DNA from: Chitinophaga sp. HK235
GTDB taxonomy: Bacteria; Bacteroidota; Bacteroidia; Chitinophagales; Chitinophagaceae
Direction: 5' to 3'
Assembly: GCF_018255755.1 (NCBI RefSeq)
Contig: NZ_CP073766.1
Span: 1,674,001 to 1,738,000, forward strand
Length of the DNA stretch: 64,000 nucleotides
Both the position numbers and the translations under genes were made by a program. The notes under the pieces are model-generated. The model saw only the letters and a program-made list of their open reading frames with translations. It made no database searches and was not told where the DNA came from. The first letter of the stretch is position 1; each line of letters starts with the position of its first letter. This document shows positions 9,222 to 18,369 of the stretch, piece by piece.

Positions 9222-9548
9222 TTATCCTGCTTTATTATAAATCACCCTGTTTTCATACTCTCCCAATATCACTCTTCCATAGATGATTTTGGTCCAGCCA
9301 TTTTCAAAACCATGATTATTGGCTATGAGAAAGCCTTTGCCGACATCTTTTTTAATGATTTTGTGCGCATCAATATAACGCCCTTTGACTTTACAAAATA
9401 CAATGTCACCAATAGCATACTCCGTTTCTTTTTTAAAGGTGAGTAAAGTGCCGTTTTTCAAAATGGGTAACATAGAAGAGCCGAATGCTTTCATTTTTCC
9501 TGTTCCAACTGTTTCCAGTTCGTTTTTTAATCTTTCATACTTGTTCAT
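9222..9548 (-). CDS. Small S24/S26-type peptidase-like protein without DNA-binding domain
   Basis: 108 residues starting MNKYERLKN (an upstream ATG at 9569 would add seven residues). FGSSMLPILKNGTLLTF carries the Ser-Met-x-Pro nucleophile motif of S24/S26 peptidases (Ser about 25). GDIVFCKVKGRYIDAHKII provides the second motif with a lysine at about residue 63. These folds occur in LexA/UmuD-type self-cleaving proteins and in signal peptidase. There is no helix-turn-helix and no membrane anchor, so it is neither a typical phage repressor nor a signal peptidase. No phage or error-prone polymerase genes lie near it; function unknown. Confidence 0.75.
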   Translation of the reverse strand: MNKYERLKNELETVGTGKMKAFGSSMLPILKNGTLLTFKKETEYAIGDIVFCKVKGRYIDAHKIIKKDVGKGFLIANNHGFENGWTKIIYGRVILGEYENRVIYNKAG

Positions 9549-10026
9549 AACATTAAAATTTAGTGTCAATACATAGGAAGGTTAACCTGGTTGTGATCAT
9601 CAGGGGCAACAGCAAGCTGCATCATTTATACCGGCGATAAATGACAACAGGCTTCTGACAGAAGATGATTAAAAACTTAATGATGATTTATTTCAGAACA
9701 GGACAAGGAAGAAACAATACGTTGGGTATACAATACAGAAGGATTTAACCGGGGTAGCGTTAGGATACAGGAGGAGTAAACACTTCAGTGGATGCAGCAG
9801 AAGGCCACTTCTGCTTAACATATGGCTGCCATCTTATAGAGATCTGATTCAAAAAGTTCTTATCACCAAGAACCTTAAACTGATGCAAAGAAAAACAAAT
9901 GTTTCCGGAAAACCTAATTTATCCGGAAATGGATAACTCAGACCACTACACGCTGATAAATACCCCGTCAATGAATCCCATAGTGTATGGGCCATTGACG
10001 GGGCTTAATTATTGTCACTGTTATAA
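9549..10026. other. Long intergenic region with one terminator hairpin
   Basis: 478 bases between two minus-strand genes. It holds the terminator of the S41 peptidase gene (9963-10003) and a small inverted repeat (GTTCTT at 9856-9861 with AAGAAC at 9868-9873). A 42-residue frame without ATG on the minus strand (9760-9888) was considered and not called. Nothing else is recognised. Confidence 0.6.
9963..10003 (-). terminator. Terminator of the 10-25 kb gene block
   Basis: An 11-bp perfect stem (9963-9973 with 9993-10003, CCCCGTCAATG / CATTGACGGGG) encloses a second inner stem (CCCATA / TATGGG). It lies 23 bases after the S41 peptidase stop. On the minus strand it is followed by TATTTAT. Confidence 0.75.
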
Positions 10027-11520
10027 TTATCGTGAGGCTTTGTGTGCTGCTTCAATCAGCTCCAGTGTATAAGTGATCTCCGGATCTTTATCTGCCTGCG
10101 TATAGCCGATAAATTTATCCATCGGTACTTCCCGGTCAGGGATGATACCGCGGCCATTATCTTTGGTGGCATTAAAGAAGTAGAGTTCGGACAACGGTAC
10201 TGTAAGTACACATTTGGTACGTGGCAACAGATAGTTCCTAAACCAGGCGGCTGTGGTGGCGGCTTCTCCACTACCGGTTTCCTTACCGATCACTTCTCCC
10301 CTTTTGTTTTTCTGTACCAGCGAAGCAAAGTAGGTAGCTGCAGAAACAGTACCACCGCCGGTCAGCACATATACTTTTCCGTGGAAGGCGTCTTTATCCG
10401 GCGGGAAATTCTCCAGCTGCCCTTCTTTCAGCCGGGCGTTGCCTACATAAAAGCCGGAGCTGTCTTTATCGAAGCGCTGGTACAGGAAATTCCGGTTGCT
10501 CTGGATATCTTCATCAGACAGCCTTCTGCCGTTATCCGCCACTGCATATTCCGGATAGGCGATATCGATGGTGCGGGTGCGGTAGTTGTATACATTCCGG
10601 AAAGGAGCGTCCGCCAGGAAAGAATACAGCAGGGCTGAGATAGCCGGATTACCACCACCATTGCTGCGAATGTCAATGATCACCTGTTTGTAGTTGCGTT
10701 TTTTCACTTCGCGGAAAAACTCGCTGAACTCTTTATAGGCATCTGCTTCGTTGATAGCAAAGGTATTGACAGTCAACAGTCCTGTCTGTGAGTCATCGAA
10801 GTAGTTGTTGTAAATATAGTAGGCGCGCTGCAGCAGATTGAACGGAAAAACAGACTGCCGGGTAGCATGATAGGTTTCTGTAGGATTGGAAGCGGTGAGG
10901 CTTACCTTACGGGACTCTTTGCTGCCGGGGGCCAGATAGGTTACCGGATAGGTTACCTGGTGGGGCGACTGCAAACTGAAGACCACCTGAAAATCAGGAT
11001 ACAGCCTGTCCATACCGGTGGTAATGAAGCCGTCGCTGTAAGCTGAAGTAGCCAGACTACGGAGTACATCCTTTGCCGGTGTATTGTTGATACTGGTGAT
11101 CTCAGCACCAAAAGGAATGGCAGCACCTTTTATATTGACAAAGATCTTTCCCCGCTCAATCACAACCGGGAACGGGAAGAACCGCATACTGGCATATAGT
11201 TCACGGGAATGGTCATTAGAGAGCCGGAGACTGGTATGCACGTCTCTCACCAGATAGACAGGCGAATACTGCAGGCAGGCCAGCATATCCGACTCTTTAC
11301 CCATTACCTTTAAGAGTGAATCAACCGAGCGTTCAAAAGTGAGCGAATCGGTGAACTTATAAGGATTGGGGTGTTGTTTTTTCAGGATGTCTACGGCGAG
11401 TCTGAAATCGGCTATAAAGTCTTCTTTGGTGAGACTGGCCAGTTTTTTCTCCTGGGCCGATGTGTGCAGGCATGACAGTGCCAGCATGGCGCCGGCGCCA
11501 AATATCAACAACTTCTTCAT
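10027..11520 (-). CDS. Secreted S41 family (C-terminal-processing type) peptidase
   Basis: 497 residues with a signal peptide (KKLLIFGAGAMLALSCLHTSAQ, a cysteine in the leader but no clean lipobox). The S41 core is seen as VIIDIRSNGGGNPAISALLY and the serine motif VYVLTGGGTVSAATYFASL, followed by EVIGKETGSGEAATTA. No PDZ domain is evident between the N-terminal part and the core. It acts outside the cytoplasm. Last gene of the long minus-strand block, 35 bases behind the second MutS-like gene and followed by a terminator, so probably co-transcribed with the SusCD/ABC/MutS genes. Confidence 0.9.
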   Translation of the reverse strand: MKKLLIFGAGAMLALSCLHTSAQEKKLASLTKEDFIADFRLAVDILKKQHPNPYKFTDSLTFERSVDSLLKVMGKESDMLACLQYSPVYLVRDVHTSLRLSNDHSRELYASMRFFPFPVVIERGKIFVNIKGAAIPFGAEITSINNTPAKDVLRSLATSAYSDGFITTGMDRLYPDFQVVFSLQSPHQVTYPVTYLAPGSKESRKVSLTASNPTETYHATRQSVFPFNLLQRAYYIYNNYFDDSQTGLLTVNTFAINEADAYKEFSEFFREVKKRNYKQVIIDIRSNGGGNPAISALLYSFLADAPFRNVYNYRTRTIDIAYPEYAVADNGRRLSDEDIQSNRNFLYQRFDKDSSGFYVGNARLKEGQLENFPPDKDAFHGKVYVLTGGGTVSAATYFASLVQKNKRGEVIGKETGSGEAATTAAWFRNYLLPRTKCVLTVPLSELYFFNATKDNGRGIIPDREVPMDKFIGYTQADKDPEITYTLELIEAAHKASR

Positions 11521-11555
11521 ATGTGCAGTGTTTTTTTTACAAGTTAATACAGTCG

Positions 11556-12872
11556 CTATGAGCCGATCAGCTCCAGGATGCCTTCATTACGGATGATCAT
11601 CATCCCCTGGCGGTCTTCTGTGATACCTTCTTCCAGTTTGTAGGTATAACGTGGACGGCTACCCTCCATTACGGTAGGCAGATATCTGAAGCGGATATTG
11701 CCGTGTTTTTTCAGGGCTTCTCCCACTTCTATGATGTGGGTGGAAACGATGAACAAACAACCGGAATAGGCTGCAAACGCTTCTGTAACTGCCAGCGTAC
11801 CATCATAAGCATCCTTTACGTTAGTACCTTTAAACAGCTCGTCAAACATCAGCAGCAGGCGTTTTCCGCTGGCGGTGGCTTCTGCCGCCTGTTTCACCCT
11901 TACCACTTCTGCATAAAAATGGCTGTATCCCAGGCTGATATTGTCTGATACGTTGATGGAAGAATACAGCCCTTCCCTTACGGAGAAGGAAAACTGTGCG
12001 GCCGCCACCGGGAAACCCATATGTGCCAGGTACATTCCAATGCCTACTGACTTCATCAGGGTGGACTTGCCGGCCATATTGGCTCCTGTCAGGAACAGTA
12101 CATTACTGCCTTCCTGCATGACAATATCATTGCCGATGGCTTTTTCTATGCAGGGATGATACAGGCCGTTGACCGACAAACTGTTTTTTTCAGAGGGAGA
12201 TGCCTGTGCGTAGTTAAACCCTTTGGTGCGGGCCACCTCACTAACGGCAATGTATACGTCGAGTTCAGCAATGAACAGCAGCAGGTCCTCCATTTCCTTA
12301 TGGAGTCTGTTTTTGAGCAGATGATCATAGAAGGCCAGTGTTTTCACCGGTAATGCCTTATAGATGTCCATATTGCACAAACGCTCCAGCTGTTTGTCTG
12401 CCAGCACCTGCCGGATGGAGGCCACCCTGGCAGCATAAGGCCCCTGTAAAACAGCCAGTGTTTCCACAAAGGCATAACATCTTTTTACAGTTACGATAGT
12501 GGCCTGCAATCCCTGTACACTGGCGCGGTAGCGTTCATCACGGGCCAGGGCAGAAAGACCTTTTTTGATAAGCATATCTGCCAGTGTCAGCAATGCACTG
12601 CTTTTGCCGCCATTATCCAGGTATTCCCGCATGAGGGTCAGCTGCGGCACATCAAAAGGGAATGCCAGCTTTGCCTCCTGGAAAAAGCGGAAAATACTGC
12701 TCCGCTCATTGATGGCAGCCGCATTTTCCAGCGGAGCCTGGAACATCCCGTCCAGCAAACGCTCCCCTCCTCTTGTCTTCACCTGGTTGAACAAATGGTA
12801 CACTGAACCATGCCGGAATTTCCCCAGCAGGTTCAGTTCATCCATTGTTTGCCTGTCTATACTAAAACTCAT
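11556..12872 (-). CDS. MutS-family ATPase lacking the mismatch-recognition domain (paralogue 1)
   Basis: 438 residues, half the length of true MutS. The C-terminal half is a MutS domain V ATPase: Walker A GANMAGKST (about residues 264-272), NISLGYSHFYAEV, Walker B LLLMFDELFKGTN and STHIIEVGE. The N-terminal 190 residues (DELNLLGKFRHGSVYHLFNQ, TRGGERLLDGMFQAPL) look like the core/lever domain III. The N-terminal Phe-x-Glu mismatch-binding domain is missing, and there is no Smr nuclease as in MutS2. Sister of the gene at 12992, separated from it by a palindromic repeat. Its job is unknown; the neighbours are membrane and export genes, not repair genes. Confidence 0.88.
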   Translation of the reverse strand: MSFSIDRQTMDELNLLGKFRHGSVYHLFNQVKTRGGERLLDGMFQAPLENAAAINERSSIFRFFQEAKLAFPFDVPQLTLMREYLDNGGKSSALLTLADMLIKKGLSALARDERYRASVQGLQATIVTVKRCYAFVETLAVLQGPYAARVASIRQVLADKQLERLCNMDIYKALPVKTLAFYDHLLKNRLHKEMEDLLLFIAELDVYIAVSEVARTKGFNYAQASPSEKNSLSVNGLYHPCIEKAIGNDIVMQEGSNVLFLTGANMAGKSTLMKSVGIGMYLAHMGFPVAAAQFSFSVREGLYSSINVSDNISLGYSHFYAEVVRVKQAAEATASGKRLLLMFDELFKGTNVKDAYDGTLAVTEAFAAYSGCLFIVSTHIIEVGEALKKHGNIRFRYLPTVMEGSRPRYTYKLEEGITEDRQGMMIIRNEGILELIGS

Positions 12873-12899
12873 GTTATAGCTGTTTCTTTTTTTAGGTGT

Positions 12900-12996
12900 C
12901 CCAGGACTAAAGTCCTGGGCTATAATAGACTGAAGTCCTGAGCTAACCGAAAATAGCCCAGGACTTCAGTCCTGGGTTATGAAGCTCTGGGCTATT
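12900..12996. repeat. Intergenic palindromic repeat cluster
   Basis: Several copies of one short unit between the two MutS-like genes. Two near-perfect palindromes, CCCAGGACTAAAGTCCTGGG (12900-12919) and CCCAGGACTTCAGTCCTGGG (12957-12976), are separated by a degenerate copy (GACTGAAGTCCTGAGCT, about 12929-12945). A fourth partial copy (GAAGCTCTGGGCTAT) runs into the stop codon of the next gene. The two palindromes are also complementary to each other and can form one large hairpin. Resembles a REP-type element; copy number elsewhere is not visible here. Confidence 0.8.
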
Positions 12997-14281
12997 TGTG
13001 TCCTTTTTGCAAGATGTCCAGTATACCTTCGTTGCGGATGATGATCATACCATGACGGTCGTCTGTGATGCCTTCTTCCAGCGTATAGGTATATTCCGGT
13101 ACATTTCCGTTCATCCGGGTGGGCAGATACAGGAAGCCGATACCGGCAGATTGCTGCAACTGCTCCCCTGCTTCCACGATATGGGAAGAGATGACGAACT
13201 TGCTGTTCTTTTTTCCGGCAAATGCACGTGTAACCGCTACCGTTGCCTCATGAGCATCCTTTACGTTGGTACCCCGGAAAAGCTCGTCAAATATGACCAG
13301 CAGCGATTTGCCACTGCTCAGGGCGGCGGCGATTTTTTTCACCCGCAGCACTTCCGCATAGAAGTGGCTGGCGCCGATGCCCAGGTTGTCCGGCAGGTTG
13401 ATCGTAGTGTAAATACCATCCAGTACCGAGAACTCCATCAGCCGGGCTGCTACGGGGAACCCCATATGCGCCACATACAATGCAGTGCTCAGGGAACGCA
13501 GGAAGGTAGACTTACCGGCCATATTAGCACCCGTCAGAAAGATCACGTTCCGGTCGCTGTTCATCGACACATTGTTACCTATCGGGTTTTTCAGGCCCGG
13601 ATGATAAACACCGTCGAGTTTTAAGATACCGGTACCTTTGTCTAACGCCTTCGGGAATACGAATTTTTTCTCTACAGCCACCGCTGCTACGGACAGGTAT
13701 ACATCCAGAAAAAACACATGGCCCAGCAGCTGGATGATCTTTTGTTTTTCACGTGTTCTGAACAACAGATCATAAGCAGTGACAGCACCATAGGATAATT
13801 TTCCCTTCATGGGTTCGTTCAATGCAGGTTCCAGTGCCGGGTCGGCCAGCAACAGTGCTATTTCCGTCCGCTCCCTGGCATAGGCTGCAATGCCCGCCAC
13901 TGCCGGCCCTTCGATGAACCGGTGTACATGCTGCAGCAAACCTATCACAGCGGTAACACCGTTGTAAATATCTTTCTCACTCAGTGTAGCCTGCACCGTA
14001 TTTTTTGAGAGGACATCCCCGTTTTTCAGATACTTCTCTGCCATATCAAACAGGGCTGCATCAAAAGGGAAAGCTACCTGCAGCTGCGCAAAATGCGCGA
14101 TAATACTGCTGCGCCGGTTGATTTCCTCTTTATCCGACAACGGCTGACGGAACATCTCTTCGAGGCATGCTTCGCCACCACGGGTGTGGGTATGGTTGTA
14201 CAGGTCGTAGATACCGCTGACATCCCGCTTGCCGAATATGCGGAGGTCGTCTATTGTTTGTTCGTCTGTTTGTAATATCAT
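12992..14281 (-). CDS. MutS-family ATPase lacking the mismatch-recognition domain (paralogue 2)
   Basis: 429 residues, paralogous along its whole length to the gene at 11556 (shared motifs TRGGE, FLTGANMAGKST, SHFYAEVLRVKKIA, LLVIFDELFRGTNVKDAHEATVAV, EEGITDDRHGMIIIRNEGIL). The Walker A motif is at about residues 250-258. Both copies keep intact Walker A and B motifs, so both are probably active ATPases and may pair as a heterodimer like eukaryotic MSH proteins. No DNA mismatch-binding domain and no nuclease domain are present. Starts 12 bases after the GldF/GldG-like gene. Confidence 0.88.
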   Translation of the reverse strand: MILQTDEQTIDDLRIFGKRDVSGIYDLYNHTHTRGGEACLEEMFRQPLSDKEEINRRSSIIAHFAQLQVAFPFDAALFDMAEKYLKNGDVLSKNTVQATLSEKDIYNGVTAVIGLLQHVHRFIEGPAVAGIAAYARERTEIALLLADPALEPALNEPMKGKLSYGAVTAYDLLFRTREKQKIIQLLGHVFFLDVYLSVAAVAVEKKFVFPKALDKGTGILKLDGVYHPGLKNPIGNNVSMNSDRNVIFLTGANMAGKSTFLRSLSTALYVAHMGFPVAARLMEFSVLDGIYTTINLPDNLGIGASHFYAEVLRVKKIAAALSSGKSLLVIFDELFRGTNVKDAHEATVAVTRAFAGKKNSKFVISSHIVEAGEQLQQSAGIGFLYLPTRMNGNVPEYTYTLEEGITDDRHGMIIIRNEGILDILQKGHK

Positions 14282-14293
14282 CGGTTCCCGTTT

Positions 14294-16624
14294 TTATTGT
14301 CTTTTACGACGTAGCAGTAATATAGTTCCGGCCAGCAGCACGATAACAGGTAATACCCATACAAATATTATCTTCTCGATATTTGCTATGGTGCCGCTGA
14401 TCGTCAGTTTGGTATCCCGTGCCTCCGGCCTTGGTGTGAAGATGGGGAAGGCTCCCTCATCCATCCAGCTGTACAGGTCTATGCTCAAAAAACCTCCCCC
14501 CTGACGGGTGTTGCTCATAAAATCGGCATCACCGCATACGACTACACGCTGTTGTTTGTTATTCACCTGACGGGTCAGCGATACAATGGTGGCATAAGAA
14601 GACTGTTTACTGTCGCCTTCCTGCAGATTAAGCACCGGCGGCAAAGAATCGGTTACCAGCGTACCTACCTTCATCCATGCTTTTCCGGAGAAGGTAGTCA
14701 GGATAGTGGTAGGTTTGTAGTTACTGCTGTCTGTCACAGCGATGCCTGTGGCGCCTGGCATCAGTATTCCCAGACTGTCTTCTCCTTCCTCCTGCAGCTG
14801 CCGGATGGCCTTGAGGACAGGGTCCTGCGACAGGTAAGTACCGGCAGGCGTCAGATATGGTTTTACCATATGCGGCATTTCATCTTTGGACACTTCTATG
14901 AGTGTACCATTCATGAGTTGCACACCCAGTTGTTTCAACAGCGGATTCAGTATCTGTTGTTTGCCTGGCTCTCCCAGTATCATCATATTACCACCGTTCT
15001 GCAGGTAATGACTGATTCTTTCCGTAGCTACCGGACTAAGTTCTGTCTTAGGATCTGCCAGCACCAGTGAGGTAATACCAGCAGGTATTTCCCGGGCATC
15101 TGCATTCAGGGTATCTGCATCAAAACCCAGGTTGATCAACGACGAACGGAGCCCTTTTGCAATAGCATGTAACATGTATTCGCGCTCACCTTTTTTATGG
15201 ATGCTGCGTTGCAGATTACCTGTCAGGAAAATATTCTTAGGCAGCGAGGCCTGCATCAGGCGTTTGAAGGCAGGTGCCACCTGTTGCTCTTCCGGCCAGA
15301 ATGAGGCATCATCAAAGGTGCGCAGGAAAGTGGTCTGTCCTTTGTATTTCAGCTGCATCACCAACCGGTAGCTTTCCGGCTGCAGGTTGACCATCCGGCG
15401 CATTTCTGCCGGTGTTTTAAAACCAGCGATCTTCACGTCATATCCTTCTGCCATCTGGGTGGCTATCTGCTGCAGGGTTTTACCCGGCCAGGTTTTATAC
15501 AGGGAACTATCTGCATCATCGGTATCATAATAATACACGTAGTTGAATTTGATGTCCGGTTTGAAGCGCAGGTAAGGTTCCCACAGACTCCACAGATAAT
15601 CGTTGCGATTTTCCGGCAGGCCACGTTGTACACCTGGTCCCAGCAGGTTGGTATACAGCGTGATCTCCAGCGGCTCGTCACCCAGCTCTTTTAATATCCG
15701 TTGTGTATTGGGATGCAGTGTATTTTTTTGGGTAGCGGTAGTATCCCAGCAGCCAATAAAGGCAGGACGGGAGCTTACATAACCTATCAGTAATACGGAT
15801 ACAGACACCAGCAGGTAGCGGGCCGTTGTTACAAACCAGGGCTTGGATTCACGACCGGCCTTGAGTTTGATCAGGGTAAATGTTACAAACATATACATGA
15901 TCATCACAAAATAAATCACATCCTTGGTGGTGATCAGTCCTCTCAACATCTTGGTAGTACGTCCGGAAATAGAAAGGAAATAAGTCAGGTCCCTCACGAT
16001 ATCATACTTCTGCCACAAGCCACCGATGCGGCTCAGCACAAAGATGATGATAAAACTGCCAATGGCTGATACGATCTGGTAATTGGTGAGACAGGACATA
16101 AACAAGCCGATGGCCGTATAGGTACATACCAGCAAATAGAAGCCCAGTGCGGCAGACAACAATATTCCGTAATCTGCATGGTATATACTGAAAACACCCA
16201 TGAGCATAAACACGCCTACAATGCCTAACAGCAGCAGGTTGTAGATCATGATAGCCACGTATTTTCCAAGTACAATCTCCCGGGTTTTGATGGGAGAAGA
16301 ATATAACAACCGGATAGTACCATTGTTGATTTCTCTGCTGATCAAACCCATTGTCAGCAAGGGAACAAACAGATACAGGTTTTGCAGTACATTGGCAAAA
16401 ATGCTGTCCTGCCCTAAAAAAACCCCTGAGGTCAGCGAGATACCAAAGTCCTTGAATTTAGGATTGTTCCTGACGGCTATGTCCTGCCAGTTGGCGATAT
16501 TGAGTATGGCGTAGGTATAATACACCCCACACTGCACCATAAATGCGATTGTTAAAAACCAGGCCACCGGTGAATAAAAGAGTGTCCGAAGCTCTGTTTT
16601 CGCAATCCTGAATATCATCTTCAT
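14294..16624 (-). CDS. Gld-type ABC transporter: fused GldF-like permease and GldG-like auxiliary domain
   Basis: 776 residues. The first 270 residues form an ABC-2-type permease with six hydrophobic segments (starting AKTELRTLFYSPVAWFLTIAF; the loop ISREINNGTIRLLYSSPIKTREI is typical of GldF). A second part starts near YLLVSVSVLLIGYVSS, has a large periplasmic region (NTQRILKELGDEPLEITLYT... LVLADPKTELSPVATERI...NGGNMMILGEPG) and ends in a membrane anchor with RRKRQ, as in GldG. GldF and GldG are separate in gliding flavobacteria; here they are one chain. It lies 9 bases after its ATPase. Substrate unknown. Confidence 0.87.
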   Translation of the reverse strand: MKMIFRIAKTELRTLFYSPVAWFLTIAFMVQCGVYYTYAILNIANWQDIAVRNNPKFKDFGISLTSGVFLGQDSIFANVLQNLYLFVPLLTMGLISREINNGTIRLLYSSPIKTREIVLGKYVAIMIYNLLLLGIVGVFMLMGVFSIYHADYGILLSAALGFYLLVCTYTAIGLFMSCLTNYQIVSAIGSFIIIFVLSRIGGLWQKYDIVRDLTYFLSISGRTTKMLRGLITTKDVIYFVMIMYMFVTFTLIKLKAGRESKPWFVTTARYLLVSVSVLLIGYVSSRPAFIGCWDTTATQKNTLHPNTQRILKELGDEPLEITLYTNLLGPGVQRGLPENRNDYLWSLWEPYLRFKPDIKFNYVYYYDTDDADSSLYKTWPGKTLQQIATQMAEGYDVKIAGFKTPAEMRRMVNLQPESYRLVMQLKYKGQTTFLRTFDDASFWPEEQQVAPAFKRLMQASLPKNIFLTGNLQRSIHKKGEREYMLHAIAKGLRSSLINLGFDADTLNADAREIPAGITSLVLADPKTELSPVATERISHYLQNGGNMMILGEPGKQQILNPLLKQLGVQLMNGTLIEVSKDEMPHMVKPYLTPAGTYLSQDPVLKAIRQLQEEGEDSLGILMPGATGIAVTDSSNYKPTTILTTFSGKAWMKVGTLVTDSLPPVLNLQEGDSKQSSYATIVSLTRQVNNKQQRVVVCGDADFMSNTRQGGGFLSIDLYSWMDEGAFPIFTPRPEARDTKLTISGTIANIEKIIFVWVLPVIVLLAGTILLLRRKRQ

Positions 16625-16633
16625 GTATAAAAA

Positions 16634-17560
16634 TTATTGGAGCGATTGAATAGATAATTGCTTGAAAATATCATCGAGCAAACCTTTGTCGAGACTGATT
16701 TCCCGGAGACGCCATCCCTCCTGCACGCTGGCGGTAATAATCCTTTCGGTGATTTCCTGATCACCTTCGAAATAAATGCGTACCTGGGTATCATTCAGGA
16801 TTTCCACCTTCGATACGCCGCTGATCTTCTGCAGTTCGGAAGCAGGCGGCATATTTTCCATATGTGCCAGCACACTATGCGGTTGTACGTAGTTGTTGAA
16901 AGCATCCATGGTATCAGAGAAGATAACCCTTCCTCCCTCTATCATCACGATCTCCCGGCACAGCAGGTGTATCTCAGAGAGGATGTGAGACGACAGCAGC
17001 ACGGTATGCTCCTGGGCTATTTCGCGGATCAGTTTACGTGCTTCTATCAGCTGATTGGGATCGAGACCATTGGTAGGTTCGTCCATCACCACTAGTTTGG
17101 GTTTATGGATGATAGCCTGTGCAATGCCTACACGCTGGCGGTAACCTCCTGACAGATTGCGTATCAGGCGGGTACTGAAATGGGAGATACCACAACGTTC
17201 TTTAGCTTCTTCCACGGCTTTGCGGATTTTACTTTTTTCCACGAGCCGCAGCTGTGCGCTGTACTGCAGGTATTCGTCCACGGTGAGATCAGTGTATACG
17301 GGCGGGTTCTGTGGCAGAAACCCGATTTCTTTTTTGGCCAGCTCCGGTTCTTTCCTGATGTCTTTACCATTCACATATACCTGGCCTTCGGTTTGATTCA
17401 GCACACCGCAGATGATATTCATGGTCGTAGACTTACCGGCGCCATTGGAGCCCAACAGCCCGATTACGCCAGTATGGCCTATTTCCAGGTTAATATCGCG
17501 GATGGCCCAGGCACTGCTGTACCGGTGGGATAGCCGGTCGATTTTTAATATAGTGTTCAT
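16634..17560 (-). CDS. ABC transporter ATP-binding protein (GldA/CcmA-like)
   Basis: 308 residues with all nucleotide-binding motifs: Walker A GSNGAGKST (residues 37-45), Q-loop FLPQNPPVY, signature LSGGYRQRVGIAQA, Walker B LVVMDEPTNGLDP and H-loop LLSSHILSE. A C-terminal extension of about 80 residues follows, as in ABC-2-type exporter ATPases. It works with the fused GldF/GldG-like permease 9 bases downstream. It sits directly behind the DUF4397 lipoprotein gene, linking the exporter to the SusCD genes. Confidence 0.93.
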   Translation of the reverse strand: MNTILKIDRLSHRYSSAWAIRDINLEIGHTGVIGLLGSNGAGKSTTMNIICGVLNQTEGQVYVNGKDIRKEPELAKKEIGFLPQNPPVYTDLTVDEYLQYSAQLRLVEKSKIRKAVEEAKERCGISHFSTRLIRNLSGGYRQRVGIAQAIIHKPKLVVMDEPTNGLDPNQLIEARKLIREIAQEHTVLLSSHILSEIHLLCREIVMIEGGRVIFSDTMDAFNNYVQPHSVLAHMENMPPASELQKISGVSKVEILNDTQVRIYFEGDQEITERIITASVQEGWRLREISLDKGLLDDIFKQLSIQSLQ

Positions 17561-17600
17561 AATACGTTTTGAAAAAGTAGATGTTGATGCAAAACCTTCT

Positions 17601-18368
17601 TTAATAGGAGAAGGCCATGATCGTTTGTTCCTGTCCGTTAGTACCTCCCGGCAGCCCTACCAGCGCCAGTGTCCAGTTTCTGAACACCCATTGATGTACG
17701 CCTCCCGGCAGCGGATAGTGAATACCATTTGTTGTAAAGCTGGTGATCAGCGTGTTGCTGGCTGCATCTCTGAATTCAAATACATAGTCTTCGAGGGCAG
17801 CGTTGACAGGATAGTTCCGGAAGCCCGTCATGCCTTTGAAAGGGAGGCTGCTGACTTCCGCGTCGCCGGTTTTATTTTTGATGACCACCTTTACCGGAGC
17901 GCTGCCCGGAGAGAGGTTCACAAACCGTAATCCTGTTGTGCTGTCACCCAGAGGATGGTAAGGCAATACATCATTGGTAAATACGGTATCCGGTGTATTG
18001 ACTGTACCGGTTAAAAACAGTGTACGGGTAGCACCGATGGGGAGGTCGAGTGTCAGTTTGAACAGCGGCGTGCTTTTATCTGTGGTATCAGGATACTGAT
18101 ACAGCCACAGTGGCTGGCTGCCGCTATAGGACCTGAAACGGTTGACCAGCGGGTTGAATGGTACCTTATAATCCAGTTGTACAGCCAGATAATAATCAAA
18201 AGGATTTCCACCATTGAAGTTGGTCACCAGCGGACGGCTGTCTGGCACGGCGTTGATGATGGTCAGGGATGCGGTACCGGGAGCCACTTTATCTTTAGCG
18301 CAGGCCATCAGCAGGCTTACCATCAGGCATGGTATCAGGTAACGTAGACATTTTTTATAGGAAAGCAT
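17601..18368 (-). CDS. DUF4397 domain lipoprotein
   Basis: 255 residues with a lipoprotein signal peptide (LIPCLMVSLLMACAKD, lipobox Leu-Met-Ala-Cys). Two typical DUF4397 beta units are visible: ASLTIINAVPDS and GLRFVNLSPGSAPVKVVI. Such proteins are anchored in the outer or inner membrane leaflet, and many stand behind SusD genes in Bacteroidota. It starts 1 base after the SusD stop, so it is translationally close-coupled. Function of the domain is unknown; a surface-binding role is inferred from the neighbours. Confidence 0.85.
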   Translation of the reverse strand: MLSYKKCLRYLIPCLMVSLLMACAKDKVAPGTASLTIINAVPDSRPLVTNFNGGNPFDYYLAVQLDYKVPFNPLVNRFRSYSGSQPLWLYQYPDTTDKSTPLFKLTLDLPIGATRTLFLTGTVNTPDTVFTNDVLPYHPLGDSTTGLRFVNLSPGSAPVKVVIKNKTGDAEVSSLPFKGMTGFRNYPVNAALEDYVFEFRDAASNTLITSFTTNGIHYPLPGGVHQWVFRNWTLALVGLPGGTNGQEQTIMAFSY

Positions 18369-18369
18369 A

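Noticed and set aside
9760..9888. 42-residue minus-strand frame ending in a Pro-rich EVFTPPVS tail, resembling a small peptide gene
   Set aside because: It has no ATG (only a TTG), no recognised leader and no partner genes; too weak to call.
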